NCBI GenBank assembly: GCA_019873685.1
Contig: JAIOAT010000009.1
Coordinates: 33,527 to 97,526, forward strand
DNA from: Chloroflexota bacterium
GTDB taxonomy: Bacteria; Chloroflexota; Anaerolineae; Aggregatilineales; Ch27
Reading direction: 5' to 3'
DNA length: 64,000 nucleotides
A model generated the notes under the pieces. The model saw only the letters and a list, made by a program, of their open reading frames with translations. It was not told the DNA's origin and ran no database searches. Positions 42,989 to 51,814 of this stretch are shown piece after piece (positions within the stretch are counted from its first letter, which is position 1; each line of letters begins with the position of its first letter). The position numbers were made by a program, and so were the translations under genes.

Positions 42989-44095
42989 CTAGGGCAGGAA
43001 TGGTTGCATAGCAGGGCAGTACGTCCCCACCGCTTCTGGCAGGGTCAGGTTCTTCCACTCGCCGGAGGCCAGCGCGAAGAAGCCGTCGTCATCCCGGCAA
43101 TAGTCATCGCCAACCTGCGCCAGGTAACGGGCCACAACCATGCTCAGGCGCGGCGCGGCAAAAGACGTCCCGGCGATCACGGTCTGGGTTGTGGCGCCTT
43201 CAACCGTGCTGGCGTATTCGCCCGGCATCATCACCTCGCCGTAGTTGGAAATCCGCAGGGGCTGGTTCGGTCGGTCGCCGGGGATCGTCAGCAGCGGTAC
43301 ATCGGTCTTGCTGTCCCACGACTGGGCCGGGTAGAAGCCCTGCCCCTGGCTGGCGCTGACGCTGACTACCCCCGGCCACGCTCCCGGCCAGAACGGGAAC
43401 TTCAGCCCGAAGTTGCCCGCGGAAGCCACTGCTACCACCCCTGCCTCCGCCAGATATGCCTGTAACGGATCAAGCGGCTGGTTGGGCTGGGCCTGTTGTG
43501 GTCGGCGAGACATGACCGGGAACACCCTATCGTTGTAGAAGAGAACGGCTCGCTGGAACAGACTGCGAAAGCGGTTCAGGTTACCGGCGTCCCGCGCGGC
43601 CAGCAACTGCCCGCCGAAGTCGATGATCGCCTGCAGGTACTCGCACGGGATTACAGCGAAGCTCATATTGAGCAGGACTACATCGGCCTCGACCTCGGCC
43701 AGCGCAGCCTCGATGCGCTCCGCCGCTACATCCGTTGACACCCCGTGCACGTCGACCGGGATCAGCGTGATCATCTCCTCAGCGCCGGCTTCGGTGATCA
43801 TCTCCTCCAGCTGGCCGAGCACCACGTCGCCATGCGATTGTGCGGTCAGCGGGTCGGCGGTGGCCCCGCGCACAGCAAATGCCTGCCCTTCCAGACTGAT
43901 CGCACAGCTCTGCCCCGCCTCAAAAGTGCTGAGGTCGACCGCCGCCAGATCGGTCAGGCCAAAGTCGTCTACCACCAGAATAGCCACCGTATACGGCCCC
44001 TGCGCAGCGGCGGGCGCCACTCCGCTCAGCGCGCCCAGGCTGAGCGCCATGACCAGCGCCAGGCGGCACATCCACCAACGTTTACGTATACTCAT
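42989..44095 (-). CDS. Secreted subtilisin-like (S8) protein
   Basis: 368 residues with a Sec signal (CRLALVMALSLGALSGVAPAAAQ). Subtilase catalytic motifs are visible but spread: Asp43 or Asp44 (ILVVDDFG), His88 (AQSHGDVV), the oxyanion Asn in VAVASAGNFGLKFPFWPG, and Ser311 in GTSFAAPRLS. The segment between His and Asn is longer than usual and includes a DAGNLNRFRSLFQRAV insert. No propeptide domain is evident, so it may be a diverged protease or a pseudo-enzyme. It lies downstream of the STAND gene on the same strand, 30 bases away; a shared transcript is possible. Confidence 0.75.
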   Translation of the reverse strand: MSIRKRWWMCRLALVMALSLGALSGVAPAAAQGPYTVAILVVDDFGLTDLAAVDLSTFEAGQSCAISLEGQAFAVRGATADPLTAQSHGDVVLGQLEEMITEAGAEEMITLIPVDVHGVSTDVAAERIEAALAEVEADVVLLNMSFAVIPCEYLQAIIDFGGQLLAARDAGNLNRFRSLFQRAVLFYNDRVFPVMSRRPQQAQPNQPLDPLQAYLAEAGVVAVASAGNFGLKFPFWPGAWPGVVSVSASQGQGFYPAQSWDSKTDVPLLTIPGDRPNQPLRISNYGEVMMPGEYASTVEGATTQTVIAGTSFAAPRLSMVVARYLAQVGDDYCRDDDGFFALASGEWKNLTLPEAVGTYCPAMQPFLP

Positions 44096-44125
44096 GGTTT
44101 CCCCTCCAGGGTGCTCCCCAAAACT

Positions 44126-46501
44126 CTACGCGATCGGATAATCAGCCTGCCTCATATATGCCTCGACCTCAGCCATCTTGCTCTTGAGGCCGCACTCACG
44201 GAACAGGGCCAGCGCCTCCTCAAGACACTGCCGGGCTTTGTCCCGGTCGCCCAGCCGATGGTGATCTTCTCCCAGCGACTGCAGGGCGTGGGCCGTCCAG
44301 ACCCGGTTGTCCAGCCGGCGGGCCAGCGCCAGCGCCTGCTCATGGTTGGCCAGGGCCAGGGCGTATTCGCCCAGTTCGTGCTCGGCGGAGCCGAGGTTGA
44401 ACACCGCTACCAGCTGCGTTTCCGGGTCATTGATCGCCTCCGCCAGCGCCGCTTCCTCAGCAAAGCAGCGCCGGGCCGCCGGGTAGTCGCGCTGCAACTG
44501 GGCCAGGTAGCCCTGATGTTCCAGCACAAAGGCCCGCAGGAAGCCGTCATCCAGCGCGGCAGCGATGCTGGCGGCCTGCTCAAAATGCGCTGCGGCAGCG
44601 GCGTGATCGCCCTGCTCGGCCAGCACCTTGCCCGCCGCGCAGAGCAGGACGGTCTCTCGATCGCGCAGGCCCAGCTCGCGGGCGATTGCCAGCGCGGCCT
44701 TGTACTGGCGGAGCGCGCCGGGCAGGTCACCGCGGTCATAGGCGGCGTTGCCGCACTTGCCCAGCAGGAACTGACGGGCTTCGGCGCGGGGCGGTTCCAT
44801 CCGTCCGGCGGCTTCCTGGGCGGCTTCCAGCAGGCGCAGGAAAGGCAGCGTATGCCCCCGCGCGGAAAGATACGGCCCGGCCAGGGTTTGCATGATCGCC
44901 ACCAGCGTCGCGTCATCACCGCTGCTGAGCGCCGCTTCCGCCGCACCGAGCAGGTTGCCAATCTCCACATCCAGCGCATCCAGATCAGCGCGGTGATCGG
45001 CGGCGTAAGCCTGGCAGGCTTCCAGCGCCGCCCGGCGGCGCTCCGGTGTGGCTGCCGCCGCCCGCGCGTAACTGTGAGCCAGATCGTGGATCCGGTAGTA
45101 GACAGGCTGATCCTCAGCCCGGCGCAGGCGATCCGCCAGGCCGCGCCGCTGCAGAGTCACCAGGGCAGCTTCCACCTCGTCATCCGGACGGCCCATGCAG
45201 CGGGCCAGCAGATCAGGCGTGGCGCTGGGCGTGAACAGCGTCCCGAAGGCCAGGAAGACCTGCCGCACGTCGTCTTCCAGCGCCAGCAGGCTGGCGGTCA
45301 TCAGTTCATTGATGCTGGTCCGCCCTTCTTCGGCGAAGTCCTCCGGCATGACCAGGCTGTGTGGTGCGTCAGCCAGGCGGCGCATCAGTTCGCCCGGCCC
45401 GATCTGATCGACCTTGAGCGTCTTGCCCGCCACCTCCAGGGCAAAGGCGTGGTAACCGAGCTGGCGGCATAGCTCCTGCGCCTCCGGATCGTCCCGATAA
45501 CTGGCGCCAGCGTGGTAGCTCAGCAGGCGCAGCGCCTCGTCCGGCTCCAGCCGCCCTACCTCCACGATGGCGTCCAGCGCGTAGCGATGGCGGGCGGTCA
45601 CCAGCACGGGCAACTGGCGCGGCACGGCCTTGAGCACCTGGCTCAGCGCCGCACCGTTCCACACATCGTCCAGCACCAGCAGCGACACAGCATTCTCAGC
45701 CAGCAGGCGGCGTATGACTTTGATCCGGGCGCTGCCGGTGGCGCTGGCGATCTCCTGCTGAGCGCCAAAGGGCCGGGCCAGAGCCTCCAGCAGGGCGTCA
45801 GCCTCCTCGCTGCCCGCGTTGAGCCACAGCACCGCGCCGTCGTGGTTCTCCAGCCAGTCAGCAGCGACACTGGCCGCCAGGGCTGACTTACCCATACCGC
45901 CAAAACCCTGCAGCAGGACGTTAGTCCCTTCCTCCAGCAGTTCGCGCACGCGGGCCAGCAACGCCTGCCGACCGATCAGGCGGGGCGGCAGATCGGGTAC
46001 GTCATCGGGCAATTCGGCCAGGGTTGCGCTGCTGTCGCCCAGGTGGCGCAGCAACCGGTCGCGCAGCCAGACGGCAATCGAGCGGCTGACCTGCCGCCGC
46101 AGGTCGTCCAGGTCGGTGAACCAACGGGGGGTGATCCCGGCGATGACGTTGCTCTGCTCATCCAGAAAGGCCTGCAGGCGCGGATCGCGCCCGGCGGCGT
46201 CGACCGATTTCACATAGATATGGCGGTCGATGCCCCATTCGGTCGCCCGCTGGAACTCGTCAATCGTCCACTCGCCGTACTCCTTCCAGAACAGGCCGAT
46301 GTACAGCGCGGACTGTTTGAGCGCACTCAGGTACACCTCCCGGATCGAGCGTTGTGAAGCCGGGGCATCTTCCTCAAAGGCCCAGGCGCTGAGTTTGACC
46401 AGCTCATTGCCGAGCGTCGGCAGCAAGGTGCGCAACACCTGGCGCTCCGCCGCCAGCTCCTGCATCTTTGAGCTGATGAAGATGTGCAGTTCGGTCACCA
46501 T
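44126..46501 (-). CDS. STAND NTPase: DUF4062, NB-ARC and TPR repeats
   Basis: 791 residues. DUF4062 at about 5-95 (LHIFISSKMQELAAERQVLRTLL; SALYIGLFWKEYGEW), NB-ARC at about 175-440 with Walker A GFGGMGKS at 199-206, Walker B LLVLDDVW near 275 and a GLPLAL-equivalent QLGYHAFALEVAGKTL, a winged-helix segment, and TPR repeats about 620-785. This is the sensor-switch-effector layout of plant R proteins and of bacterial STAND immune proteins; DUF4062 is TIR-like in shape and may be the effector. Defence or signalling are both possible. A TATAAT on the minus strand at 46559-46564 may belong to its promoter. Confidence 0.85.
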   Translation of the reverse strand: MVTELHIFISSKMQELAAERQVLRTLLPTLGNELVKLSAWAFEEDAPASQRSIREVYLSALKQSALYIGLFWKEYGEWTIDEFQRATEWGIDRHIYVKSVDAAGRDPRLQAFLDEQSNVIAGITPRWFTDLDDLRRQVSRSIAVWLRDRLLRHLGDSSATLAELPDDVPDLPPRLIGRQALLARVRELLEEGTNVLLQGFGGMGKSALAASVAADWLENHDGAVLWLNAGSEEADALLEALARPFGAQQEIASATGSARIKVIRRLLAENAVSLLVLDDVWNGAALSQVLKAVPRQLPVLVTARHRYALDAIVEVGRLEPDEALRLLSYHAGASYRDDPEAQELCRQLGYHAFALEVAGKTLKVDQIGPGELMRRLADAPHSLVMPEDFAEEGRTSINELMTASLLALEDDVRQVFLAFGTLFTPSATPDLLARCMGRPDDEVEAALVTLQRRGLADRLRRAEDQPVYYRIHDLAHSYARAAAATPERRRAALEACQAYAADHRADLDALDVEIGNLLGAAEAALSSGDDATLVAIMQTLAGPYLSARGHTLPFLRLLEAAQEAAGRMEPPRAEARQFLLGKCGNAAYDRGDLPGALRQYKAALAIARELGLRDRETVLLCAAGKVLAEQGDHAAAAAHFEQAASIAAALDDGFLRAFVLEHQGYLAQLQRDYPAARRCFAEEAALAEAINDPETQLVAVFNLGSAEHELGEYALALANHEQALALARRLDNRVWTAHALQSLGEDHHRLGDRDKARQCLEEALALFRECGLKSKMAEVEAYMRQADYPIA

Positions 46502-46711
46502 AGGCTGAACCTGGCCGGGCCTGATACGGGTGTCATTTGCCGGGTGCTTCCACCTGCCATTATATCTAAAGCCGGGCTGACCGGCTCCCGCTGCCTGCGG
46601 TCAGCAGGCTGCCAGCAGTCATCGCGGCATGAATGATCCAAGAGGTTTTGGCTCATCCCTGTCGCTACGCGTGTTGGAGGCGCTCATCCGGTTATGGGAC
46701 AGGAGTTTCCG

Positions 46712-46886
46712 GTGCGGGTCACGCTCAAGGATCTGGCGGAAGAAACCGGCTTTTCGATCACCACAGTTTCGCGCGCTGGCGGGCTACAGCGATGTTTCCG
46801 AAAAGACGCGCCAGCTGATCATGGCGACCGCCCAGCAGATGGGCTACCAGCCCAACCTGCTGGCCCACCTATTCCGCCTGATCTGA
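46712..46886 (+). pseudogene. Truncated, frameshifted LacI-family regulator remnant
   Basis: Starting at GTG 46712 (AGGAG six bases upstream) the frame encodes a LacI helix-turn-helix, VRVTLKDLAEETGFSITTVSRA. It then loses register in a CGCGCG run at about 46770-46775. The next frame continues the same domain (LAGYSDVSEKTRQLIMATAQQMGYQPNLLAH) and stops at 46886. A 2-base deletion explains the shift. The effector-binding domain is absent, so the gene is dead. The complete LacI gene of this window is at 56257-57279. Confidence 0.8.
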
Positions 46887-46902
46887 CATCTGGAGGAGAA
46901 TC

Positions 46903-47022
46903 ATGCGCATGGCCCAGTGGGACGACGCTCTCTTCGAAGCCTGTGACGCCGCCAGCGGGGCGGTCGTTTCCCGCCACTGGTTCGCCTGGCCGGGCGCGGC
47001 TCTGGCCGCCCTGCTGAGCTAA
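46903..47022 (+). pseudogene. Short open frame, probably the remnant of a deleted gene
   Basis: 39 residues (MRMAQWDDALFEACDA...) with a good GGAGGAG ribosome site just upstream and a strong terminator just downstream. It resembles no family I know. Its place after the broken LacI remnant suggests that most of a LacI-controlled sugar operon was deleted, leaving the start of one gene joined to the end of another. It could instead be a real small protein. Confidence 0.4.
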
Positions 47023-47040
47023 AGACCACCGCGGCAGGAA

Positions 47041-47090
47041 ACAGCAGACGGCCGGTCATGAGGCTGAACCGGCCGTCTGCTGTATTTTTA
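47041..47090 (+). terminator. Rho-independent terminator after the LacI remnant
   Basis: Perfect 16-bp stem (47041-47056 with 47068-47083; ACAGCAGACGGCCGGT and its complement), 11-base loop, then ATTTTTA. Its survival after the remnant indicates that a real operon once ended here. Confidence 0.88.
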
Positions 47091-47105
47091 TCAGGTCAAT
47101 GAGTG

Positions 47106-48401
47106 TTACGGCTGCGCCAGGCGCAGGTGGTAGCCGTTGAGCAGGGCGTCGCCATCCGGCCCCCAGGTCGCCAGGTAGAACGGGGCCGCCGTCCCGGCGG
47201 GCAGGCCGCCCAGCAGGAAGCTCTGGCCGCTGGCCACATCCACCAGGCGCACGCTCATCCGCGCCCGCGCCGCCGGATCGAGCGATTCCAGCGTCTCATC
47301 CGGCAGCTTGCCGCTGGCAGCGACCAGCACGGATCCGCCATCCGGCGACCAGGCGGCCTGCAGCGGCCAGATGCCGCGCCGCGTCCCGCTGTCGTTGGGA
47401 TGGGCCGGCAGCGGCAGCGGAGTGATCGATCCGTCCGCCAGGGTGATCCAGAAGGCCCAGATGGCTACCGGGTTGGCGTTGATGTTGCCCGCCCAGAAGA
47501 GCAACCGCGCCCCATCCGGCGACCAGCTCAGCGGCCCCAGGCTGGCCAGCGTCACCTCCGGATAGACCGCGCTCAGGCTGGCCTGAATGTCCGCCAGCGC
47601 CGCGACCTGGGTCAGCGCGCCGCTTTCCAGGTCCACCAGCCACACGCCGTCAACCGCAGCGTCCAGCGGGCTATGGGCCACGTTGAGCGCCAGTTGCGCC
47701 CCATCCGGCGACCAGGTCAGGCCCGCTGTCGCCCCGGCGTCAAAGGGGTACTGGCTGCTGCCGGGCAGCGTGGTCAGGTCGGTCACGGCGCCCGTCGTCG
47801 TCTCGACCAGGCTGATCGTGGATGGTTGGAAAGCGCCGCCAGCGCCGATAACAGTGCGCTCGACAGCGACGAACGCGCCATCCGGCGACCAGGCGGGTTG
47901 CAGTTCCAGCGTCACGCCGGGCGGCGCTTCGGCGGCGGTCAGCGGGCCATCGTAACCGTCATCAGCCAGGTTCGTCCATGTCCCGGCGGCCACGTCCATG
48001 ATCCACAGGTCGACATCCTCGCCGGTCAGCAGCGGCTGGCCCACAAAAGCCAGCCGCGAGCCATCCGCCGCCCAGCTCACCGGCATGAAGGCTGTCCGCG
48101 CTTCCACGTCCAGGCCGCGCTCCACATTCTCCAGCGGAACCAGGCACAGCGCCTCGGTAGCCGACAGGCTATCCGCCGCACACAGGAAGCGGTCGATATG
48201 GCCGTTCAGGCGGACGGCGCTCTCGTAGGCGTAGTGCCGCCCGTCCGGCGCGGGGAAAGTGCGCAGCCCGACGCTGCTGGGCAGCGCCAACGGCGCGGCT
48301 TCCGTCACCACCCAGGCCGGCCCACCCTGAGCAGTAGCGCCCGCTGCAGCAATCAACAGACCGGCAACCAGCACGATCACTGCCATGCGTTGAGCCGTCA
48401 T
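47106..48401 (-). CDS. Secreted WD40-like/TolB-like beta-propeller (PD40) protein
   Basis: 431 residues with a signal peptide (AVIVLVAGLLIAAAGATAQ). Six PD40-type blades with WSPDG cores are visible: VSWAADGSRLAF, PAWSPDGAFVAV, LTWSPDGAQLAL, LSWSPDGARLLF, AAWSPDGGSVLV and ATWGPDGDALL. The blades share DNA such as CCATCCGGCGACCAG, so they are coding repeats. The ATG at 48401 follows GGGAGGAGG. It is the last gene of the amino-sugar cluster on this strand. A role in binding wall material is a guess. Confidence 0.82.
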   Translation of the reverse strand: MTAQRMAVIVLVAGLLIAAAGATAQGGPAWVVTEAAPLALPSSVGLRTFPAPDGRHYAYESAVRLNGHIDRFLCAADSLSATEALCLVPLENVERGLDVEARTAFMPVSWAADGSRLAFVGQPLLTGEDVDLWIMDVAAGTWTNLADDGYDGPLTAAEAPPGVTLELQPAWSPDGAFVAVERTVIGAGGAFQPSTISLVETTTGAVTDLTTLPGSSQYPFDAGATAGLTWSPDGAQLALNVAHSPLDAAVDGVWLVDLESGALTQVAALADIQASLSAVYPEVTLASLGPLSWSPDGARLLFWAGNINANPVAIWAFWITLADGSITPLPLPAHPNDSGTRRGIWPLQAAWSPDGGSVLVAASGKLPDETLESLDPAARARMSVRLVDVASGQSFLLGGLPAGTAAPFYLATWGPDGDALLNGYHLRLAQP

Positions 48402-48450
48402 GATCCTCCCTCCTCCCGGCGCTGCGCCGGAGCAGGCCTGCGCTCCCCGC

Positions 48451-49206
48451 TTACAGCCGCTTTTCAAAGGCCATGTAATCGCGGAAGACCTGCTGGTTGT
48501 TTTCCGGGCTGACTTCCTTGACGTTGGGCGAAACAAAGATGCGCTCCGGAGCATGCCCCAGCCGCACCAGTTCCGCCGTGATCTCAGAAAGCAGGGCCAT
48601 AGTGATGGCCACCGCCGCCAGCGTGGAACTGGCCCCGACCTTCTCCGGGCGGCCTTCCACCGGCACCAGCGCGTCTTCCGGCGGGCAGCAGTTGTCGATC
48701 ACGATATCCGCTGCCGTGTAAAGCGAATGGCCGCTCGAATGAGTCGGCTTGTTGATCTGATGGTTGGCGACCGACGTGACACCGATGACAGTCAGGCCCT
48801 TTTCCTTGCCAGCCAGGGCCATCTCCACCGGCGCGGCGTTGAGGCCGCCGTGCGAGTACACCACCAGCGAGTCGCGGGGATCAAGGTTGTGCGAGAGCAA
48901 TACCTGGGCGACATAGCCCTCCGTGCGCTCCAGCCACAGCAGTTCACGCGCGCCGCCCGGCCCGGTGACGCTGAACCACATCAGGCGCGGATCCATGATC
49001 GGGTGCAGGCCGACATACGATCCATAGCGCGGGAACATGTCCATCACCGGCAGGACGGAGTGGCCAGAGCCAAAGAAATGCACGGCCCGCCCGGCGGCGA
49101 TAGAAGCGGCGCAGGCTTTGGCTGCCTTCTGAATGGCGCCAAGCTGCGTCCGGTGAATGGTTTCCAGCAAACCAGCAGCCTTCTGAAAATAGGTCTCAGC
49201 GGACAT
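48451..49206 (-). CDS. SIS-domain sugar isomerase/phosphosugar-binding protein
   Basis: 251 residues with the SIS fold: AGRAVHFFGSGHSVLPVMDMFPRYGSY, DSLVVYSHGGLNAAPVEMALAGKEKGLTVIGVTS and NKPTHSSGHSLYTAADIVIDNCCPPEDALV. It belongs to the single-SIS family related to MurQ-type etherases and GmhA-like isomerases; the exact reaction is unknown. In this cluster a MurNAc-6-P etherase-like or amino-sugar-phosphate role is plausible. It starts two bases after the ROK kinase gene, so both are co-translated. Confidence 0.85.
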   Translation of the reverse strand: MSAETYFQKAAGLLETIHRTQLGAIQKAAKACAASIAAGRAVHFFGSGHSVLPVMDMFPRYGSYVGLHPIMDPRLMWFSVTGPGGARELLWLERTEGYVAQVLLSHNLDPRDSLVVYSHGGLNAAPVEMALAGKEKGLTVIGVTSVANHQINKPTHSSGHSLYTAADIVIDNCCPPEDALVPVEGRPEKVGASSTLAAVAITMALLSEITAELVRLGHAPERIFVSPNVKEVSPENNQQVFRDYMAFEKRL

Positions 49207-49208
49207 GC

Positions 49209-50129
49209 TTACGCTCCTGACAGATCAAGACGACGAAAGGCGGAATACGCCGCCCCCAGCAGGCTGGCTTCCTCCCCCAGCGTCGAACTGACGATCGGTA
49301 CACCGCTGGCTGAAATCGGCTGGGCCCAGCGGTTTACCGTTTCCTGCACCGTCGGCAACAGCAGGTCACCCTGCTGCCCAACGCTCCCTCCCAGGACCAC
49401 AATCTCCGGGTTGACCAGGCTGATCACGCTGGCCACGCCCTGCCCGATCACGACCGCCGCCTCGCGCACAACCCGCAAGGCCAGGGGATCGCCGCGCCGC
49501 GCCGCCTCGAAGATTTCCCGCGCCGTGAGCGCTTCCGGCTCCAGCGCAGATGGCTCCTCCGCCGCCAGCAGCGCCCGCGCGCGACGGGCGATGGCCGGCC
49601 CGGCGGCCAGATTCTCCCAGTGATCGGGGCCGTCCGGCCCGGCCAGCGGGAACCAGCCGACCGCCCCGGCCAGGCGATCCCGCCCCGGCCACAGCGCGTC
49701 GTTGACGATGAAGCCGCCCCCGATGCCGGTGCCAATGATGATCGAAGCCAGGCTGTGATAGCCGCGCCCAGCGCCGACCCACCATTCGCCCAGCGCCGCC
49801 GCGTGGCCGTCAAACTCCAGGCAGGCCGGGATGCCCAGCCGCGCCCGCAACATTTCCCGCAGCGGCACATCACGCCAGCCGGGCAGGTTGGGCGCCCACA
49901 GCACGCGGTCGGTCCCATCGCTGGCCAGCGCGGCGGGCACTGCCGCCCCCACCGCGCTGAAGATTCCCCCGGGGTCAAGCTGCCGGGCCAGGGCGGCGAT
50001 CTGCGCCACCACGGCTTCCGGTCCCTCCAGGCAGGTCGGCTCCTGGACTTTGGCCAGCAACTCGCCCCGGTCGGTCACCAGCGCCGCCGCGACTTTCGTG
50101 CCTCCAACATCTACCGCCAGCAGCCGCAT
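49209..50129 (-). CDS. ROK family sugar kinase lacking the zinc-site cysteines
   Basis: 306 residues. LAVDVGGTKVAAALVTDRG at the N-terminus, LEFDGHAAALGEWW around the catalytic Asp, and IIIGTGIGGGFIVND for the second phosphate loop identify a ROK kinase. Where ROK proteins have CxCGxxGCxE, this one reads WFPLAGPDGPDHWENLAAG with no Cys, so zinc binding is lost; some MurNAc/GlcNAc-type kinases differ here too. The ATG at 50129 is preferred over an upstream start that would overlap the PIG-L gene. It probably phosphorylates the sugar brought in by the cluster importer. Confidence 0.85.
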   Translation of the reverse strand: MRLLAVDVGGTKVAAALVTDRGELLAKVQEPTCLEGPEAVVAQIAALARQLDPGGIFSAVGAAVPAALASDGTDRVLWAPNLPGWRDVPLREMLRARLGIPACLEFDGHAAALGEWWVGAGRGYHSLASIIIGTGIGGGFIVNDALWPGRDRLAGAVGWFPLAGPDGPDHWENLAAGPAIARRARALLAAEEPSALEPEALTAREIFEAARRGDPLALRVVREAAVVIGQGVASVISLVNPEIVVLGGSVGQQGDLLLPTVQETVNRWAQPISASGVPIVSSTLGEEASLLGAAYSAFRRLDLSGA

Positions 50130-50130
50130 A

Positions 50131-50841
50131 TCACTCGTCCAGCAGCAGTCCTGTCCGGCGCTCAAAGCGATACATGCTGTGGGAGTACATCAGGGTCACC
50201 GCCCGGTCAAAGCCAGCCAGCGCGCCGCGCATCTTGCCCAGCGCCTCATAGTAGTCGTAATAACGGAAGCTGGCGTAGTTCTCCCGCATCAAGGCATGGG
50301 TTTTGAGTAGCTTGAGGTAGTCGTCAAAAACATCGCTGACGTCCACATAAATATCGGGCACGTAACCTTCCATGTCTTCCCAGTTTTCCGGGAACAGCAA
50401 CGCCCGTGGTGAATGCGGCGGATACTCCCGCCTGAAGGCGGGCAGCCCGGCCTTAAAGAGCGCCTTGCGCACGATCTCGTTGGTCGCGGCGTGATCCTGG
50501 TGCATGCTGCCATGCCAGTGAGTCAGGATGACCGTCGGCCTGTACTTGCGGATCAGGTCGGCCATCAACCAGGTGGATTCCTCGTTGACCGGCAATTCGC
50601 CATCGCGGTAAGGGAGCAGTTCAAAGTTCGCCCCGATAAACTCGGAGGAAGCCCTGGCGTCCTCAAGCCGCATCTTGAGGTATTCCTCCGGCGGGAGCGT
50701 GGGGTGACCTTTCTCGCCGGCAGTAGCCGCTACGATGGTCACATCCCAGCCGGCCCGCTTGTGCTTGAGCATCAGCGCCCCGGCCATGTTTTCCGGGTCG
50801 GAGATATGCCCGCCAACAACCATCAGGTGATTCTTGGCCAT
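50131..50841 (-). CDS. PIG-L family deacetylase
   Basis: 236 residues of the LmbE/PIG-L fold, zinc-dependent de-N-acetylases of GlcNAc-type compounds. The usual AHPDDE is altered to GGHISDPEN (His12, Asp15), and the second metal motif is GSMHQDHAATNEI. YRDGELPVNEESTWLMADLIRKYRPTVILTHW is typical. Substrates can be GlcNAc conjugates, bacillithiol-type or mycothiol precursors; the neighbours favour an N-acetyl amino sugar. One base separates its stop from the ROK start. Confidence 0.85.
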   Translation of the reverse strand: MAKNHLMVVGGHISDPENMAGALMLKHKRAGWDVTIVAATAGEKGHPTLPPEEYLKMRLEDARASSEFIGANFELLPYRDGELPVNEESTWLMADLIRKYRPTVILTHWHGSMHQDHAATNEIVRKALFKAGLPAFRREYPPHSPRALLFPENWEDMEGYVPDIYVDVSDVFDDYLKLLKTHALMRENYASFRYYDYYEALGKMRGALAGFDRAVTLMYSHSMYRFERRTGLLLDE

Positions 50842-50868
50842 CAGTCGCCTTCCTTAATTGAGTCCAGT

Positions 50869-51810
50869 TCACAGATCCAGGCGCAGCACAGCGAATTCCC
50901 GGCGGCGCTTGAAGCCCGCCAGCGCGTACAGCCGGGCGGCGTCTTCACCCGTCCACAGGAAGTAGGCGAAGTAGACATTCCGGGCGCTCATCGTCTCCAG
51001 GCAGCGGAAGAGCAACAACCGCCCAACGCCCTTGTTGCGGCACTCCGGGTCCACGCCGAACGGCCCGAAGCGCTCGCCGCGCTGCTGGCAATAGCCGACA
51101 ATCCTGCCGCGTTCCCGCGCCACCAGGAAGCAGATCTGATGCGGCGACCCGCCGAACAGCTCCAGCAGGTAAGCCTGGGCGTGCCGGTACCAGTCCCAGC
51201 CGAAATGCCTGACGATGAACGGCATCAGTTCCGGCAGGTCGGCTGCGGTGACCGGGCGGATGGTGATGCCGTCTTCCGCCTCCCGGCGGCGCTCCAGTTC
51301 CAGGATTTCCGGCGGAATCTGAAAGCCGGAAAGGTCGGCGCCCATGCTGATCGCCCGGTAGAGCGTGCGGAAGCCGACAGCCTGCTCCAGGAAGGTAATG
51401 GTTCCGGGGTAGGCCGCCACATCCACGCCCGGTACGAAGTAGTTAGGCACATACGGGGAGATGTCCACTGTCTTGCGCCCCTCCGCCCGCAGGCGGCCCA
51501 GCACATGCTCGAAGAGCGCGCGGCCAATCCCCCGCCGCTGGTAGTCCGGGTGGACGCCAAAGGCTGTGATCCAGGCTTTCTCCGGCTCCAGCCCCTGCAG
51601 GAACAGGGGCACCTGCCGGGTTAGCGCCAGGACAAACCCCACTACCCGCCCATCTTCCACTGCCACCGGCAGGTTTTCCGGCGTGAAGTTGGGGTCAAGC
51701 AGCACCTGTGTCCGGAAGATGTTGGGGGAAATGCGGTCATGAGTCATGGCGGCGTGCCAGACAGCCAGCACTTCCGCCTCGTCCGTCCCCTGGTAAGGTC
51801 TGATCTGCAT
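50869..51810 (-). CDS. Tandem GNAT-family N-acetyltransferase
   Basis: 313 residues containing two GNAT domains. Domain 1 (about 1-150) has the acetyl-CoA loop GVHPDYQRRGIGRALFEHVLG, and domain 2 (about 175-310) has GVDPECRNKGVGRLLLFRCLE. Both P-loop-like R/QxxGxG/A motifs are intact. Between them lies a short linker with ILELERRREAEDGITIRPV. The substrate is unknown; with a deacetylase as neighbour, an amino-sugar amine or a peptide amine is possible. It is 4 bases behind the MalG-type permease gene on this strand. Confidence 0.87.
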   Translation of the reverse strand: MQIRPYQGTDEAEVLAVWHAAMTHDRISPNIFRTQVLLDPNFTPENLPVAVEDGRVVGFVLALTRQVPLFLQGLEPEKAWITAFGVHPDYQRRGIGRALFEHVLGRLRAEGRKTVDISPYVPNYFVPGVDVAAYPGTITFLEQAVGFRTLYRAISMGADLSGFQIPPEILELERRREAEDGITIRPVTAADLPELMPFIVRHFGWDWYRHAQAYLLELFGGSPHQICFLVARERGRIVGYCQQRGERFGPFGVDPECRNKGVGRLLLFRCLETMSARNVYFAYFLWTGEDAARLYALAGFKRRREFAVLRLDL

Positions 51811-51814
51811 GCTT

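Noticed and set aside
47330..47900. Regularly spaced CCATCCGGCGACCAG copies as a possible CRISPR or interspersed repeat
   Set aside because: They are in frame, encode the WSPDG core of beta-propeller blades, and their spacing is that of blades, not of 30-40-base spacers.
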